NCBI GenBank assembly: GCA_041752115.1
Contig: JBGSHS010000375.1
Location: 62,001-126,000 of the forward strand
DNA: 64,000 nucleotides
Origin: JAJRVM01 sp041752115
Lineage (GTDB): Bacteria > Planctomycetota > Planctomycetia > Pirellulales > Pirellulaceae
Reading direction: 5' to 3'
Shown here: piece by piece, positions 1 to 7,156 of the stretch
Layout: each line of letters starts with the position of its first letter
Numbering within the stretch: position 1 is the stretch's first letter
The notes under the pieces: model-generated
Told to the model about the DNA's origin: nothing
Databases searched by the model: none
The model's input: the letters and a program-made list of their open reading frames with translations, nothing else
Program-made: the position numbers and the translations under genes

Positions 1-410
1 CCAAGACCCTGGAGTTCTTCGGTAAACTGTCCCTGGAGAACAACGGGGGCTTCGCTTCCGTGCGGACCAAGGCCAAGAAGCTCGGCCTGGAAACAGGAGA
101 CTCACTTGTCGTCAAGATGCGAGGAGATGGCCGAGAATACACACTGAACCTGTACGTTCCCAGGCAGCTTGTCGCATTTTCTTATCGGGCCACAGTACAG
201 ACCAAGAAAGACGAGTGGATCGAGGTTAAGCTACCGCTGGACAAGTTCGAGGCGACCTCATTCGGAAGACCGGTGCGGGATGCCGGGCCGGTGGACCCAA
301 AGGAAGTGAACGCTCTCGGATTCCTGCTCGGTGACAAGAAGGCCGGGCCGTTCAAGCTGGAAGTCGAATGGATCAAGGTGGAGCGAACGGACAACGGACC
401 TGGGAACTGA
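1..410 (+). CDS. CIA30-domain protein, C-terminal part, cut by window edge
   Basis: The reading frame is open from base 3 to the TGA at 408-410. It encodes the C-terminal half of a CIA30 (complex I intermediate-associated protein 30) beta-sandwich. Visible hallmarks are SLENNGGFASVR at the start, VKMRGDGREY, and the GFLLGDKKAGPF block near the end. The protein is nearly identical to the C-terminal part of the gene at 24434-25042, so the two are recent paralogues. The start lies outside the window; the GTG at 60 is inside the domain and is not a believable start. CIA30 proteins bind partners or ligands through a jelly-roll fold, and their bacterial role is unclear. A fragment of an acetyltransferase gene follows at once on the other strand. 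Confidence 0.8.
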   Translation, partial: KTLEFFGKLSLENNGGFASVRTKAKKLGLETGDSLVVKMRGDGREYTLNLYVPRQLVAFSYRATVQTKKDEWIEVKLPLDKFEATSFGRPVRDAGPVDPKEVNALGFLLGDKKAGPFKLEVEWIKVERTDNGPGN

Positions 411-432
411 CTGTGCTCGACCCCTAGCTGGG

Positions 433-535
433 CGAGCCGCTCCAAGTCTTCTTCAGCCTCAAGCATTTCCTTGGTGGCAGCGATGAGTTCCAGCCGATCC
501 AGCCGGATCGTAAGGCGAGGCACGACCTTCTCCAT
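433..535 (-). pseudogene. GNAT acetyltransferase fragment
   Basis: Read on the minus strand, this stretch encodes about 35 residues (VPRLTIRLDRLEL, then KEMLEAEEDLERL) that match the linker region of the double-GNAT protein at 45384-46358. Similarity stops abruptly on both sides, so neither acetyltransferase domain is present and no function is expected. It sits between the CIA30 stop at 410 and the end of the esterase gene at 571. It is best read as debris of an intra-island rearrangement, because the intact copy lies 45 kb away. Confidence 0.75.
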
Positions 536-570
536 GAACACCAGCCAGTTCTTCCATCGGTCTGGGTCTT

Positions 571-1437
571 TTACCTTGTCGTAGATGCATCATCACTCAG
601 GTATCCCAACGACACCAAGAACTCGTCCATTCGCTGCGTCGTCTTTTCCAGCCAGGGCGACCGGTTGAAGAAGCCGTGCGGCTGACCCTCGGCTGTGAAC
701 AACTCAGCCTGATGCCCCAGTTCCTTCGACTTCCTCATGAACTCGTCACCCATGATGGCCAAGCGGTCGGCGGTCCCGAAGAAGATCAGTGTCGGCGGAC
801 TGTCCTTAGCCAGATGCAGGGTTGGCGAAATCGCTTTTCCCACAACCTCGTCATTCCCGATCCGCTCCATCAACTCGGGAATGCTCTCAAAACGGAGGAC
901 TGGATTGAACAGGATCAGGGCATTGGGCTTCGAAGAGATCTTGGCGTCTTCACCATCGGCATCGAGGTCGGGGGTAAGGGCCGTGCAGGCTGCAATGTGA
1001 CCACCAGCCGATCCGCCCGCCGCCACGATCCGGTCGGGATCGACTCCTAACTTCTTGGCATTCTGCCGCAGCCAACGGACGGCGCTCTTGGCGTCCTCGA
1101 CGCACTCCTTGGGCGTCACACCATGCCGGGACTTCACTCGGTAGTCGGCCCTGGCGGCGACCATGCCACGTCCGGCACAATGCGTGGCCTGCGACTCGAA
1201 CTGGGTGATCTTTCCGTTCTGCCAACCGCCGCCAAAGAAGAAGACGACGGCTGGTCGCTTGTCGCCCTCCGTCCAGCCAGGCGGGCAGTGAATGATAATC
1301 TCCAGATCAGCCTGCGGCGTCTTCTCGTAAACGAAGGATCGGATTGCAGGACCGGTTGCAGCGTCGGAGTCGGCGGCTTCCATTCCAACCGCCGTACAAA
1401 GAATCATGCTCGTCGCCAAGGCTACGGTGCGTCGCAT
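571..1437 (-). CDS. Secreted alpha/beta-hydrolase (BD-FAE-like esterase)
   Basis: The protein is about 288 residues with an N-terminal signal peptide (RRTVALATSMILCTAVGMEA). Family features are the oxyanion-type FFFGGGW segment, the nucleophile elbow GGSAGGH, the acid in FFGTADRLA and the histidine in GQPHGFF, giving a complete Ser-Asp-His triad. Such enzymes (BD-FAE/esterase-lipase superfamily) remove acyl or feruloyl groups from polysaccharide side chains outside the cytoplasm. I prefer the ATG at 1437 over the one at 1452, because AAAGGTGAG between them is a good ribosome binding site for 1437. It lies 48 bases downstream of the fused esterase-DUF1080 gene on the same strand, so co-transcription is likely. 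The exact substrate cannot be told. Confidence 0.85.
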   Translation of the reverse strand: MRRTVALATSMILCTAVGMEAADSDAATGPAIRSFVYEKTPQADLEIIIHCPPGWTEGDKRPAVVFFFGGGWQNGKITQFESQATHCAGRGMVAARADYRVKSRHGVTPKECVEDAKSAVRWLRQNAKKLGVDPDRIVAAGGSAGGHIAACTALTPDLDADGEDAKISSKPNALILFNPVLRFESIPELMERIGNDEVVGKAISPTLHLAKDSPPTLIFFGTADRLAIMGDEFMRKSKELGHQAELFTAEGQPHGFFNRSPWLEKTTQRMDEFLVSLGYLSDDASTTR

Positions 1438-1485
1438 GAACTCACCTTTCATAAATGCCGCCTTTCCATCTCCTGTGATTCCAAA

Positions 1486-3075
1486 TCAGTCCAATTCCCT
1501 CACCTCAATGTCCTTGAATCGGATCAGCAACTCGTCGCCGGGATGAATCTGAAGTCCGATGTGCCCCGTCATCCCAACATTGCGTGCCCGGTGAACCTCG
1601 TCATCCAGCCGCCCTTTGCCGTCGTAGTCGGCAACGGTCACTCCGTTGATGATCGTCTTGATGCTGGTTCCCCGGCAGACGATGCGGACCTCGTTCCACA
1701 CTTCTTCCTTGTCTGCGTGTTTCCAGGTCCAACCCTTCGGAGCATGTACCGGCTTGGCGTTGGCAGGCGGTCCCACGTCGGGCCAGAGCCAGACCTGTAC
1801 ACCCCTCGTTTCGTCATAGATAAAGCCATTTCGCCATGGGGCAGGTGGGTTGAGATCGACTTGAGGACCATCGAGCCAACCGGCCTGGTCATCGTAGCGA
1901 CTGCGAAGTTGAACGCCGCTGTTTCCCGTCGTGGTGCTGTACGTCTGGACCTTCATCTGAAGCTCGAAGTCCCCGTATTCCTTTTGCGTGAGCAGCCAGA
2001 TGTAATTATGGGAGCTTTCGGGAGGCGTTTCGGCAGTGATTGTGCCATCCACGACCTTCCAGTAGCCCCGCTTGTCCTCATCCTGAGGAAGGCACTTGAT
2101 AACCCATCCGTCGAGATTCCGCCCATTGAAGAGGCTGATCCATCCTGCCTCCTTGCCACTGGGGCGAGCCGGCTTCAAGTGTTGATCCAAGAAGGCCCAC
2201 GTAGCGTCTGCGGCCTTCCTTCCGGCCTCCCCGGCAAAGCCGTGACCCTGTCCCTCCAACACCATCAGCGTATGGGACGCACCGGCGGACTTCATCTTCT
2301 CGTCAAGCACTCGGGCCTGCTCCACCGGTACCAGTGCGTCCTGGTCTCCGTGGAGAGTCAGGACCGGAGGATCGTCCTGGCTGACGTACGTGATGGGGCT
2401 GGCTGCCTTGTACTGTGCGGGGACTTCACCGGGTGTGCCTCCCAAGAAAAGCCGGAAGATCCAGGCTACCGAGCTATTCTCAAAGCAGTATTTCATGTCC
2501 GTAGGGCCAAAGACATTCACTACCGCCTGAACTCGGCTGGATAGGTCGGGACTCCCGCTCTCTCCCTCCAGGCCCGACGCGGGATCGGTGAGTCCGACCA
2601 GAAGCGCAAGATGTCCACCTGCGGAAGCGCCGGTCACTCCGATCCGGTCGGGATCAACGCTGTACTTCTGGGCGTTGGCACGCAACCAACGGATCGCCGC
2701 CTTGGCATCGTGGATCTGCGCCGGAAAGATCGGATCGCCAGTGGTCGTCTCTTTCTTTGCTTCGTCGTACTTCATCAAACGGTAGCTGATCGTTGCTGCG
2801 ACGTAACCTCGTCTGGCCGCCACTTGGATCTGTTCTCGGTACATGTGGCGATTGCCCTGCGACCAGCCGCCGCCGTGGATGAACACGAGGGCCGGAAACG
2901 GCCCGTCGCCCTGGGGCCGCGCCAGATCCAGTTTCAACTGCGTGTCTCCGACCTGCCCATAGGTGATGTTCTCTTCGAGCACAATCTCGGCACACAGGGC
3001 AGCACTCCCCGTCAGCCAATAGATTCCGAAGACCACCAACAGCCTGGTGAGCCAAACGCTACTTGTTGATCTCAT
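1486..3075 (-). CDS. Secreted esterase (BD-FAE-like) fused to DUF1080 domain
   Basis: This 529-residue protein carries a signal peptide (cleavage near SAALCAE). Residues ~30-305 form an alpha/beta-hydrolase with HGGGW, GASAGGH around residue 151, LHGDQDALVP and GQGHGF. Residues ~312-528 form a DUF1080 (3-keto-disaccharide hydrolase) jelly roll beginning GWISLFNGRNLDGW. DUF1080 proteins bind or cleave sugars outside the cell, so the fusion would pair deacylation with glycan binding or hydrolysis. The esterase half is closely related to the broken gene at 40384-41292, which ends where the esterase ends and has no DUF1080. Just upstream lies a remnant of the GH16 gene that precedes the second copy. 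Confidence 0.9.
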   Translation of the reverse strand: MRSTSSVWLTRLLVVFGIYWLTGSAALCAEIVLEENITYGQVGDTQLKLDLARPQGDGPFPALVFIHGGGWSQGNRHMYREQIQVAARRGYVAATISYRLMKYDEAKKETTTGDPIFPAQIHDAKAAIRWLRANAQKYSVDPDRIGVTGASAGGHLALLVGLTDPASGLEGESGSPDLSSRVQAVVNVFGPTDMKYCFENSSVAWIFRLFLGGTPGEVPAQYKAASPITYVSQDDPPVLTLHGDQDALVPVEQARVLDEKMKSAGASHTLMVLEGQGHGFAGEAGRKAADATWAFLDQHLKPARPSGKEAGWISLFNGRNLDGWVIKCLPQDEDKRGYWKVVDGTITAETPPESSHNYIWLLTQKEYGDFELQMKVQTYSTTTGNSGVQLRSRYDDQAGWLDGPQVDLNPPAPWRNGFIYDETRGVQVWLWPDVGPPANAKPVHAPKGWTWKHADKEEVWNEVRIVCRGTSIKTIINGVTVADYDGKGRLDDEVHRARNVGMTGHIGLQIHPGDELLIRFKDIEVRELD

Positions 3076-3094
3076 CGCAAACCTCCGTTGTGGC

Positions 3095-3172
3095 TGTTGG
3101 GCGTTTCACCCAGCGGGCCGGTTCAATTCCAGATCTTCGTAGGCTCTCTGTCAGACGGTTTCACCGCGGACT
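3095..3172 (-). pseudogene. GH16 gene remnant (5' segment)
   Basis: About 75 bases align with the early part of the GH16 gene at 41319-42212 (around 42062-42137). They share a GGGCGTTYCRCCCAG block and the stretch TTCCAGATCTTCGT. One guanine is missing and the rest of the gene is absent. In both copies the GH16 sequence lies directly upstream of a BD-FAE-like esterase on the minus strand. This is therefore what is left of a duplicated GH16-esterase pair after an internal deletion of roughly 750 bases. The adjoining IS21 remnant on its other side is a plausible agent. Confidence 0.65.
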
Positions 3173-3204
3173 GTCATTTCTCGGGCCTATGCGGCGTGAA
3201 CGGT

Positions 3205-3800
3205 GACCGCCCCAACGCATTTATCAAGACGTGCAGGACGAACACGGCTTCACGGGCAAGTACAGTTCCGTTCGTCGTTACGTGCACAAGCTCAGCCAGC
3301 ATGCCGAGTTCCCCTTTCGTCGGATCGAAGTCGAACCCGGATACGGACTGCAGCTCGATTATGGCACGGGGGCGCGCTGCCAGGATCATCAAGGTGTCGA
3401 TCGGAAGAGTTACATCTTCCGTGCAGTGCTCAGCCATCCCCGCAAAGGCTACACCGAAGCGGTACGGCAGCTCACTACGGAGTCGCTCATTCGTTCGCTG
3501 GAGAATGCCTTTCGAGTGTTGGGGGGGCGTCACCCAAGTCGTCGTGTTTGATTGCGCCAAGTTGGCTGTAACGCAAGCGGATTGGTACGACCCCGAATTG
3601 AATCCGAAGATCGTCGAATTCTGCCGGCACTACAACGTCACGTTTCTTCCAACACGTCCGCGCACCCCGCGTCACAAGGGCAAAGTGGAACGGGGTGTGG
3701 GATACGACAAGAGCAATGCTTTGCGGGGCCGCACCTTTGAATCGTTGCAGGCGCAGAATGACCATCTCCCGCACTGGGAGAGGCACACTGCGGACACACG
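3205..3800 (+). pseudogene. istA: IS21-family transposase IstA remnant, frameshifted
   Basis: Two overlapping frames together give the middle of an IS21 IstA transposase. QRIYQDVQDEHGFTGKYSSVRRY and the following text run in one frame to about 3525. The next frame continues with VVFDCAKLAV, then ADWYDPELNPKI and TPRHKGKVERGVGY. The break falls in a run of seven G (about 3522-3528), the kind of place where slippage or a sequencing error occurs. The N-terminal helix-turn-helix is missing and the C-terminus ends shortly after ADTRI. No istB partner follows. The element is dead. Confidence 0.85.
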
Positions 3801-4156
3801 GATTCCCACCGCCTCAGCGGTTCAATTCATCGCAACTTAGTTCGAATCCTACCACCTCCGCTCCAAGATAGCCTGTTTCCCCAATGAAAACGAGGGTTCT
3901 GAGGCGACTCTGGCGACTCACCAGGGGGCAGGGCAGCGCACGAGACGGCGCAGCTTGTGCAAGTATGTACGTGCAGGAAAGCCAGATCATTTGGCCAGAA
4001 ATGCGAAAAACCCTGGGAGAACCAGGGTTTTAAAGCGGAAAGGACAGGTTTGACTTTTTTGGGCATTTCTTGAAACAGCTTTTTCGTCCTCAAGTCATTT
4101 AACGGCAATGATTTGCGCACATCGATGGCAGGCGAGCGGAGCTCGTTATCGGACAC

Positions 4157-4191
4157 CTTATAAGACATTTTTCGGTGGCCTATAAGACACA
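4157..4191 (+). repeat. Possible IS21-type terminal repeats
   Basis: The 9-mer TATAAGACA occurs twice, at 4159-4167 and 4181-4189, 22 bases apart, and the second is followed by CA. IS21-family elements end in CA and carry multiple short transposase-binding repeats in their ends. The istA remnant lies upstream in the expected orientation, so this may be the surviving right end. Bases 3801-4285 hold nothing else I can support. A 121-codon minus-strand frame there shows no protein-like features. Confidence 0.45.
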
Positions 4192-4285
4192 CTTTTCTTG
4201 CCTCGCAGGATCACGGCGGCGACCCTCTTGAACTCAGCGGATACCCTCCAAGCTCCATCATCCACCTTACAAAGGAGAAGGAGTC

Positions 4286-4714
4286 ATGGGAAGAACGCTG
4301 CTATTCCTCGTTAGCCTGCTGCTCTGCGGTTGCAGCACCCGAGTCGAGGTCTCGACCGAACGACGACCGGCCCTCGGCGACCCACCTGCCACCAAGAGTT
4401 TCTCCACGAAGGTCGCCGTCGATCTGCTGACCAACCCGCCAGCCCCGGTTGAGGTCACGCAGCCGGAAGTCGAGGTCGCTGGCGATGCAAATTTTGCACT
4501 GATCGTCGAGGGCGACTTCCACCTCCACACCCATCACCACATCCACACGGACTGCCTTCCAACCGAGGAGCGACCGGCATCAAGGCGACATCAAGAGAAG
4601 TCCGAGCCGGTGGAGATCGAGACCCGAAGGACGGGAATCGATCCACGCTGCGAGCGGCTTCTGCGAGAGCATGTGGAGCAGGCGGCACGATGGCGAAAGA
4701 TGATGGGGCTGTGA
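4286..4714 (+). CDS. Small lipoprotein with His-rich segment
   Basis: This 142-residue protein has a short positively charged N-terminus, a hydrophobic stretch and a lipobox-like LCGC at residues ~13-16, so it is probably lipidated and membrane-anchored. The centre contains FHLHTHHHIHTD, a cluster of six histidines that could bind metal. The C-terminal third is charged and probably helical. AAAGGAGAAGGAG just before the ATG is a strong ribosome binding site. A 38-codon gene for a small membrane protein follows 28 bases later on the same strand. I do not recognise the family. Confidence 0.7.
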   Translation: MGRTLLFLVSLLLCGCSTRVEVSTERRPALGDPPATKSFSTKVAVDLLTNPPAPVEVTQPEVEVAGDANFALIVEGDFHLHTHHHIHTDCLPTEERPASRRHQEKSEPVEIETRRTGIDPRCERLLREHVEQAARWRKMMGL

Positions 4715-4742
4715 GAACGGTTTCAACAGAAAGGGAAGAAAA

Positions 4743-4859
4743 ATGATCCGCATCCTGGGCAAGATTATTTTCGGCATTGGTTACACAGTCGGGTGGCTTA
4801 AGTGGCACCTGGGTGCGCCCGCCCGTGCCCGAGAGGCACGCCGCCAATTCCGCCAATGA
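4743..4859 (+). CDS. 38-residue membrane miniprotein
   Basis: A short reading frame starts at ATG 4743 behind AAGGGAAGAA and ends at TGA 4857-4859. The product begins MIRILGKIIFGIGYTVGWL, one likely membrane-associated helix, and ends in an Arg/Ala-rich tail (APARAREARRQFRQ). It is probably co-transcribed with the lipoprotein gene upstream. The family is unknown. The good ribosome binding site and amphipathic design make it more than a random frame. Confidence 0.5.
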   Translation: MIRILGKIIFGIGYTVGWLKWHLGAPARAREARRQFRQ

Positions 4860-5003
4860 CTGACCGTCGTGGCCCGAGCGGTGCGCCAACCGGCGTACTG
4901 CCCCGAACATCGGTGTGCGTCAGCACAGCCAGAGTCAATGAGACGGTCGTGGGACGCAACAATTCCACTGCGGTGTCCTTGTAATCAGGTCAAAGGTGAA
5001 GCA

Positions 5004-5264
5004 CTATGCCTCAAGCTGCGACTTTTCTTGGTCGCCAAGCTGCCGTCGTTTCGCCTTCTTGTCGAGCCGGTGACCTAACCAGAAGCCAAGCCCGGCGAAT
5101 GTGATTGCCCCAAGGGGTGCGCCTACCGTGAGCGACATACCCAAGACTGCAAGCCCCGTCATACAGCCTTTGTAGTAGATGGCATGGAAGACCGGATACG
5201 ATCCGTAGAATCCAGCGAACGGGCCGATCAGAACGCCGAGCGTGGTTAGGATCGCTCTCATCAT
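5004..5264 (-). CDS. Small two-span membrane protein
   Basis: The 86-residue product has two hydrophobic segments (AILTTLGVLIGPFAGFYGSY and LAVLGMSLTVGAPLGAITFAGLGFWLG) and a basic tail starting RLDKKAKRR. The ATG at 5264 is chosen because GAAGGAGATTCACC precedes it. The layout and the motifs VLIGPFAG and FWLGHRLDK match the neighbouring protein at 5332-5739, so the two are tandem paralogues and this one lacks the zinc-ribbon tail. Function unknown; probably inner membrane. Confidence 0.65.
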   Translation of the reverse strand: MMRAILTTLGVLIGPFAGFYGSYPVFHAIYYKGCMTGLAVLGMSLTVGAPLGAITFAGLGFWLGHRLDKKAKRRQLGDQEKSQLEA

Positions 5265-5331
5265 CGGTGAATCTCCTTCGTTGCGAGCAGCCATGCATCC
5301 AACGGTCTAGGCGAAATCGGCAGGCGGCTGG

Positions 5332-5739
5332 CTATGGTAGCAAGTTGGAATATTTCTCCATTCCTGGCCCCCATCTGTGCCCACAGGCTCCGCAGGTCGC
5401 AATCCAATCGACCTCGTTTACGATACAGCCGAAATGCGTCTTGCATCCCGACATGGAACCACACTCGGGACACTCGATCTTCGGCTCACGGTCCAGCGGA
5501 CTCCCTTCCTCAGACGGCCTGGCCTTTGCCCCTTTGTCGAGCCGGTAGCCGACCCAGAAGCCAATCACGCCAAACGTGAGGAGCCCAATGGGAGCCCCGA
5601 TCAAAAGTCCTCCGAAATGGGCTCCAAACCGCCACATGCAGTCGTTGTGGTGGTTCAGGTACGTCAGCCAATACGTCACGGAGTATCCGGCGAACGGACC
5701 GATCAGGATGCCCACGACCGTGGCAAATACCTTCGTCAT
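5332..5739 (-). CDS. Two-span membrane protein with C-terminal zinc ribbon
   Basis: The 135-residue product has two membrane segments (FATVVGILIGPFAGYSVTYW and LLIGAPIGLLTFGVIGFWVG), then a charged linker and a zinc ribbon built from CPEC and CGAC pairs about 30 residues apart. The ATG at 5739 follows AAAGGGGGC and is preferred over 5760. It is a paralogue of the shorter protein encoded just downstream. The zinc ribbon would face the cytoplasm if both termini are inside. The function is not recognised. Confidence 0.7.
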   Translation of the reverse strand: MTKVFATVVGILIGPFAGYSVTYWLTYLNHHNDCMWRFGAHFGGLLIGAPIGLLTFGVIGFWVGYRLDKGAKARPSEEGSPLDREPKIECPECGSMSGCKTHFGCIVNEVDWIATCGACGHRWGPGMEKYSNLLP

Positions 5740-6046
5740 CGAGCCCCCTTTGGTCGCCACACACTGTTGCTCGAAATCTCTCCGGGGGCTATTTCAGGAC
5801 AGTTGGCTTACACGCAAACCGTCGCTGGCACCCGAAGACAGAAATGAACTTGCGTTCGCCCCTTCGTAACTTTCGGTACTAACGGCAAATAGCCCTGTCT
5901 TCCCGTCTTCTTGCCGTGATAGTGATTCACTTTAGCCGAAAATGCAATCAGCTACCCGAGTGCCGGTTCAGCTATTTGCGTGAACCTCTACCTTTCTTTT
6001 CGTGTCTCGTGCTGGGATTACTGTTTCCCGCCAAAGGAGGTGGACC

Positions 6047-6094
6047 ATGCGACACAAACATTTTGACGAACAACCGTTGTTTTCGAGACGATGA
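6047..6094 (+). CDS. 15-residue leader peptide
   Basis: ATG 6047 follows a near-perfect Shine-Dalgarno (AAAGGAGGTGG, six bases away) and opens a 15-codon frame, MRHKHFDEQPLFSRR. Its TGA (6092-6094) overlaps the ATG of the SEC-C gene as ATGA. The SEC-C gene has only a weak binding site of its own, so ribosomes finishing this leader probably start it by translational coupling. The peptide shows no attenuator-like codon run. Confidence 0.5.
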   Translation: MRHKHFDEQPLFSRR

Positions 6095-6258
6095 GCAAAC
6101 GCCGTCAAGGATTTCCGTCGGAAACGCAGGTCAAGCGAGGGGCGCAGGTGGTCCACGGCAATAAGGTGCTGGAGGAGAAACTCGGGCGTAACGATCTCTG
6201 CCCTTGCGGCTCCGGCAGGCGATTCAAGAAGTGCTGTCTCCAGAAAGGTGGCTTTTGA
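6091..6258 (+). CDS. SEC-C motif miniprotein
   Basis: The 55-residue product ends with GRNDLCPCGSGRRFKKCC, a canonical SEC-C zinc motif (C-x-C-x8-C-C) of the kind found at the C-terminus of SecA. The rest is a short basic N-terminal arm. SEC-C motifs bind zinc and contact SecB, ribosomes or other partners. As a stand-alone module this is likely a zinc-binding adaptor. Its start overlaps the stop of a 15-codon leader with a strong ribosome binding site. A clear terminator follows at 6298. Confidence 0.8.
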   Translation: MSKRRQGFPSETQVKRGAQVVHGNKVLEEKLGRNDLCPCGSGRRFKKCCLQKGGF

Positions 6259-6297
6259 TGGCGTGAACCGGCACCACTACTACAGGGATTGAAAATA

Positions 6298-6333
6298 AGC
6301 CCACACGGTGCGGTATAACTGTGTGGGCTTTTT
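6298..6333 (+). terminator. Intrinsic terminator after the SEC-C gene
   Basis: AGCCCACAC (6298-6306) pairs with GTGTGGGCT (6321-6329) over a 14-base loop and runs into TTTTT. This should end transcripts of the leader/SEC-C unit before the next gene. Confidence 0.85.
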
Positions 6334-6374
6334 CTATAATGTGCGAGCATACGAGCGCTGACTTGAGGAGCCGG

Positions 6375-7028
6375 ATGATGTCGGAAGGTCGATTGGAGAG
6401 AGCTTGTTTATCGCTGGACGGACTTTCGATTGGAGACGCATGCCGCCATTGGTATGACGATGGCGAGGTGGAGTTGGAGTACGGCATCAAGGATGGACAG
6501 AAACACGGGAACGAGCTTTGGTTTCACCCCAACGGCGAACTTCTGTCCGTCGAGCCGTACCGCAAAGGCAAAGTCCATGGGCTATGTAAGCAGTGGGACG
6601 AGAAAGGCCGACTGCTTGTGACCTACACATTGGTCAATGGTGTGGGGCTCGATCTCTGGTGCGATACCATGACCGGCACGTTGTCGGAGGACACATTCTT
6701 CCCTGCTGTCGGGCAACTGGGGCACCAGCGATTGTGGAGCGGCGACGAAAAGACTATCTGGGAAGAGAGCTTCTGGCTCGTCGGTGATGGATGGCACGGG
6801 ATTCAGCGGCGATGGAATTGGAAGACGGGGAGATTGCGCCGGGGATACCCGCAATACTATTTACACGGTGAGAAGGTGACGAAACGCCAGTACATTCAGG
6901 CTTGCAAGAGTGATCCGTCGCTGCCGCCATCTCGCCCGAAAGACGACTCCCCGGTTCGTCAACTCCCGCCTGAGTATGTCGTTCAAAGGAAACGTGATTC
7001 GAAGACTTCTGCCAGGAAGGGAAAATAG
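6375..7028 (+). CDS. MORN/YwqK-like repeat protein
   Basis: The product is 217 residues. The first half has repeats of the MORN_2/YwqK type: WYDDGEVELEYGIKDGQKHG, WFHPNGELLSVEPYRKGKVHG and WDEKGRLLVTY. These form beta-hairpins often found in 'antitoxin component YwqK' proteins and in protein-contact modules. The C-terminal part is basic and Pro-rich. GAGGAG at 6365-6370 supports ATG 6375 (or 6378); starts further upstream would run into the terminator hairpin. No signal peptide is seen, so it is probably cytoplasmic. Confidence 0.7.
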   Translation: MMSEGRLERACLSLDGLSIGDACRHWYDDGEVELEYGIKDGQKHGNELWFHPNGELLSVEPYRKGKVHGLCKQWDEKGRLLVTYTLVNGVGLDLWCDTMTGTLSEDTFFPAVGQLGHQRLWSGDEKTIWEESFWLVGDGWHGIQRRWNWKTGRLRRGYPQYYLHGEKVTKRQYIQACKSDPSLPPSRPKDDSPVRQLPPEYVVQRKRDSKTSARKGK

Positions 7029-7156
7029 TCCAGTGGCAACGAACCTGTTTTCTCATCTGCTGCTCATGAAGGGTTCTGTGGATAGTTCAGGCAGCCCAAC
7101 TCGACGACACTGATTCTTCGAATCGTCCTAGCAACCCTTAGTGAGGCATTTGACAA

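Noticed and set aside
1123..2544. A 473-codon plus-strand open frame
   Set aside because: It lies antisense to two well-supported esterase genes and shows no motif; long antisense frames are common in GC-rich coding DNA.
3827..4192. A 121-codon minus-strand frame
   Set aside because: It overlaps the IS21-like end repeats and lacks a ribosome binding site and domain features.
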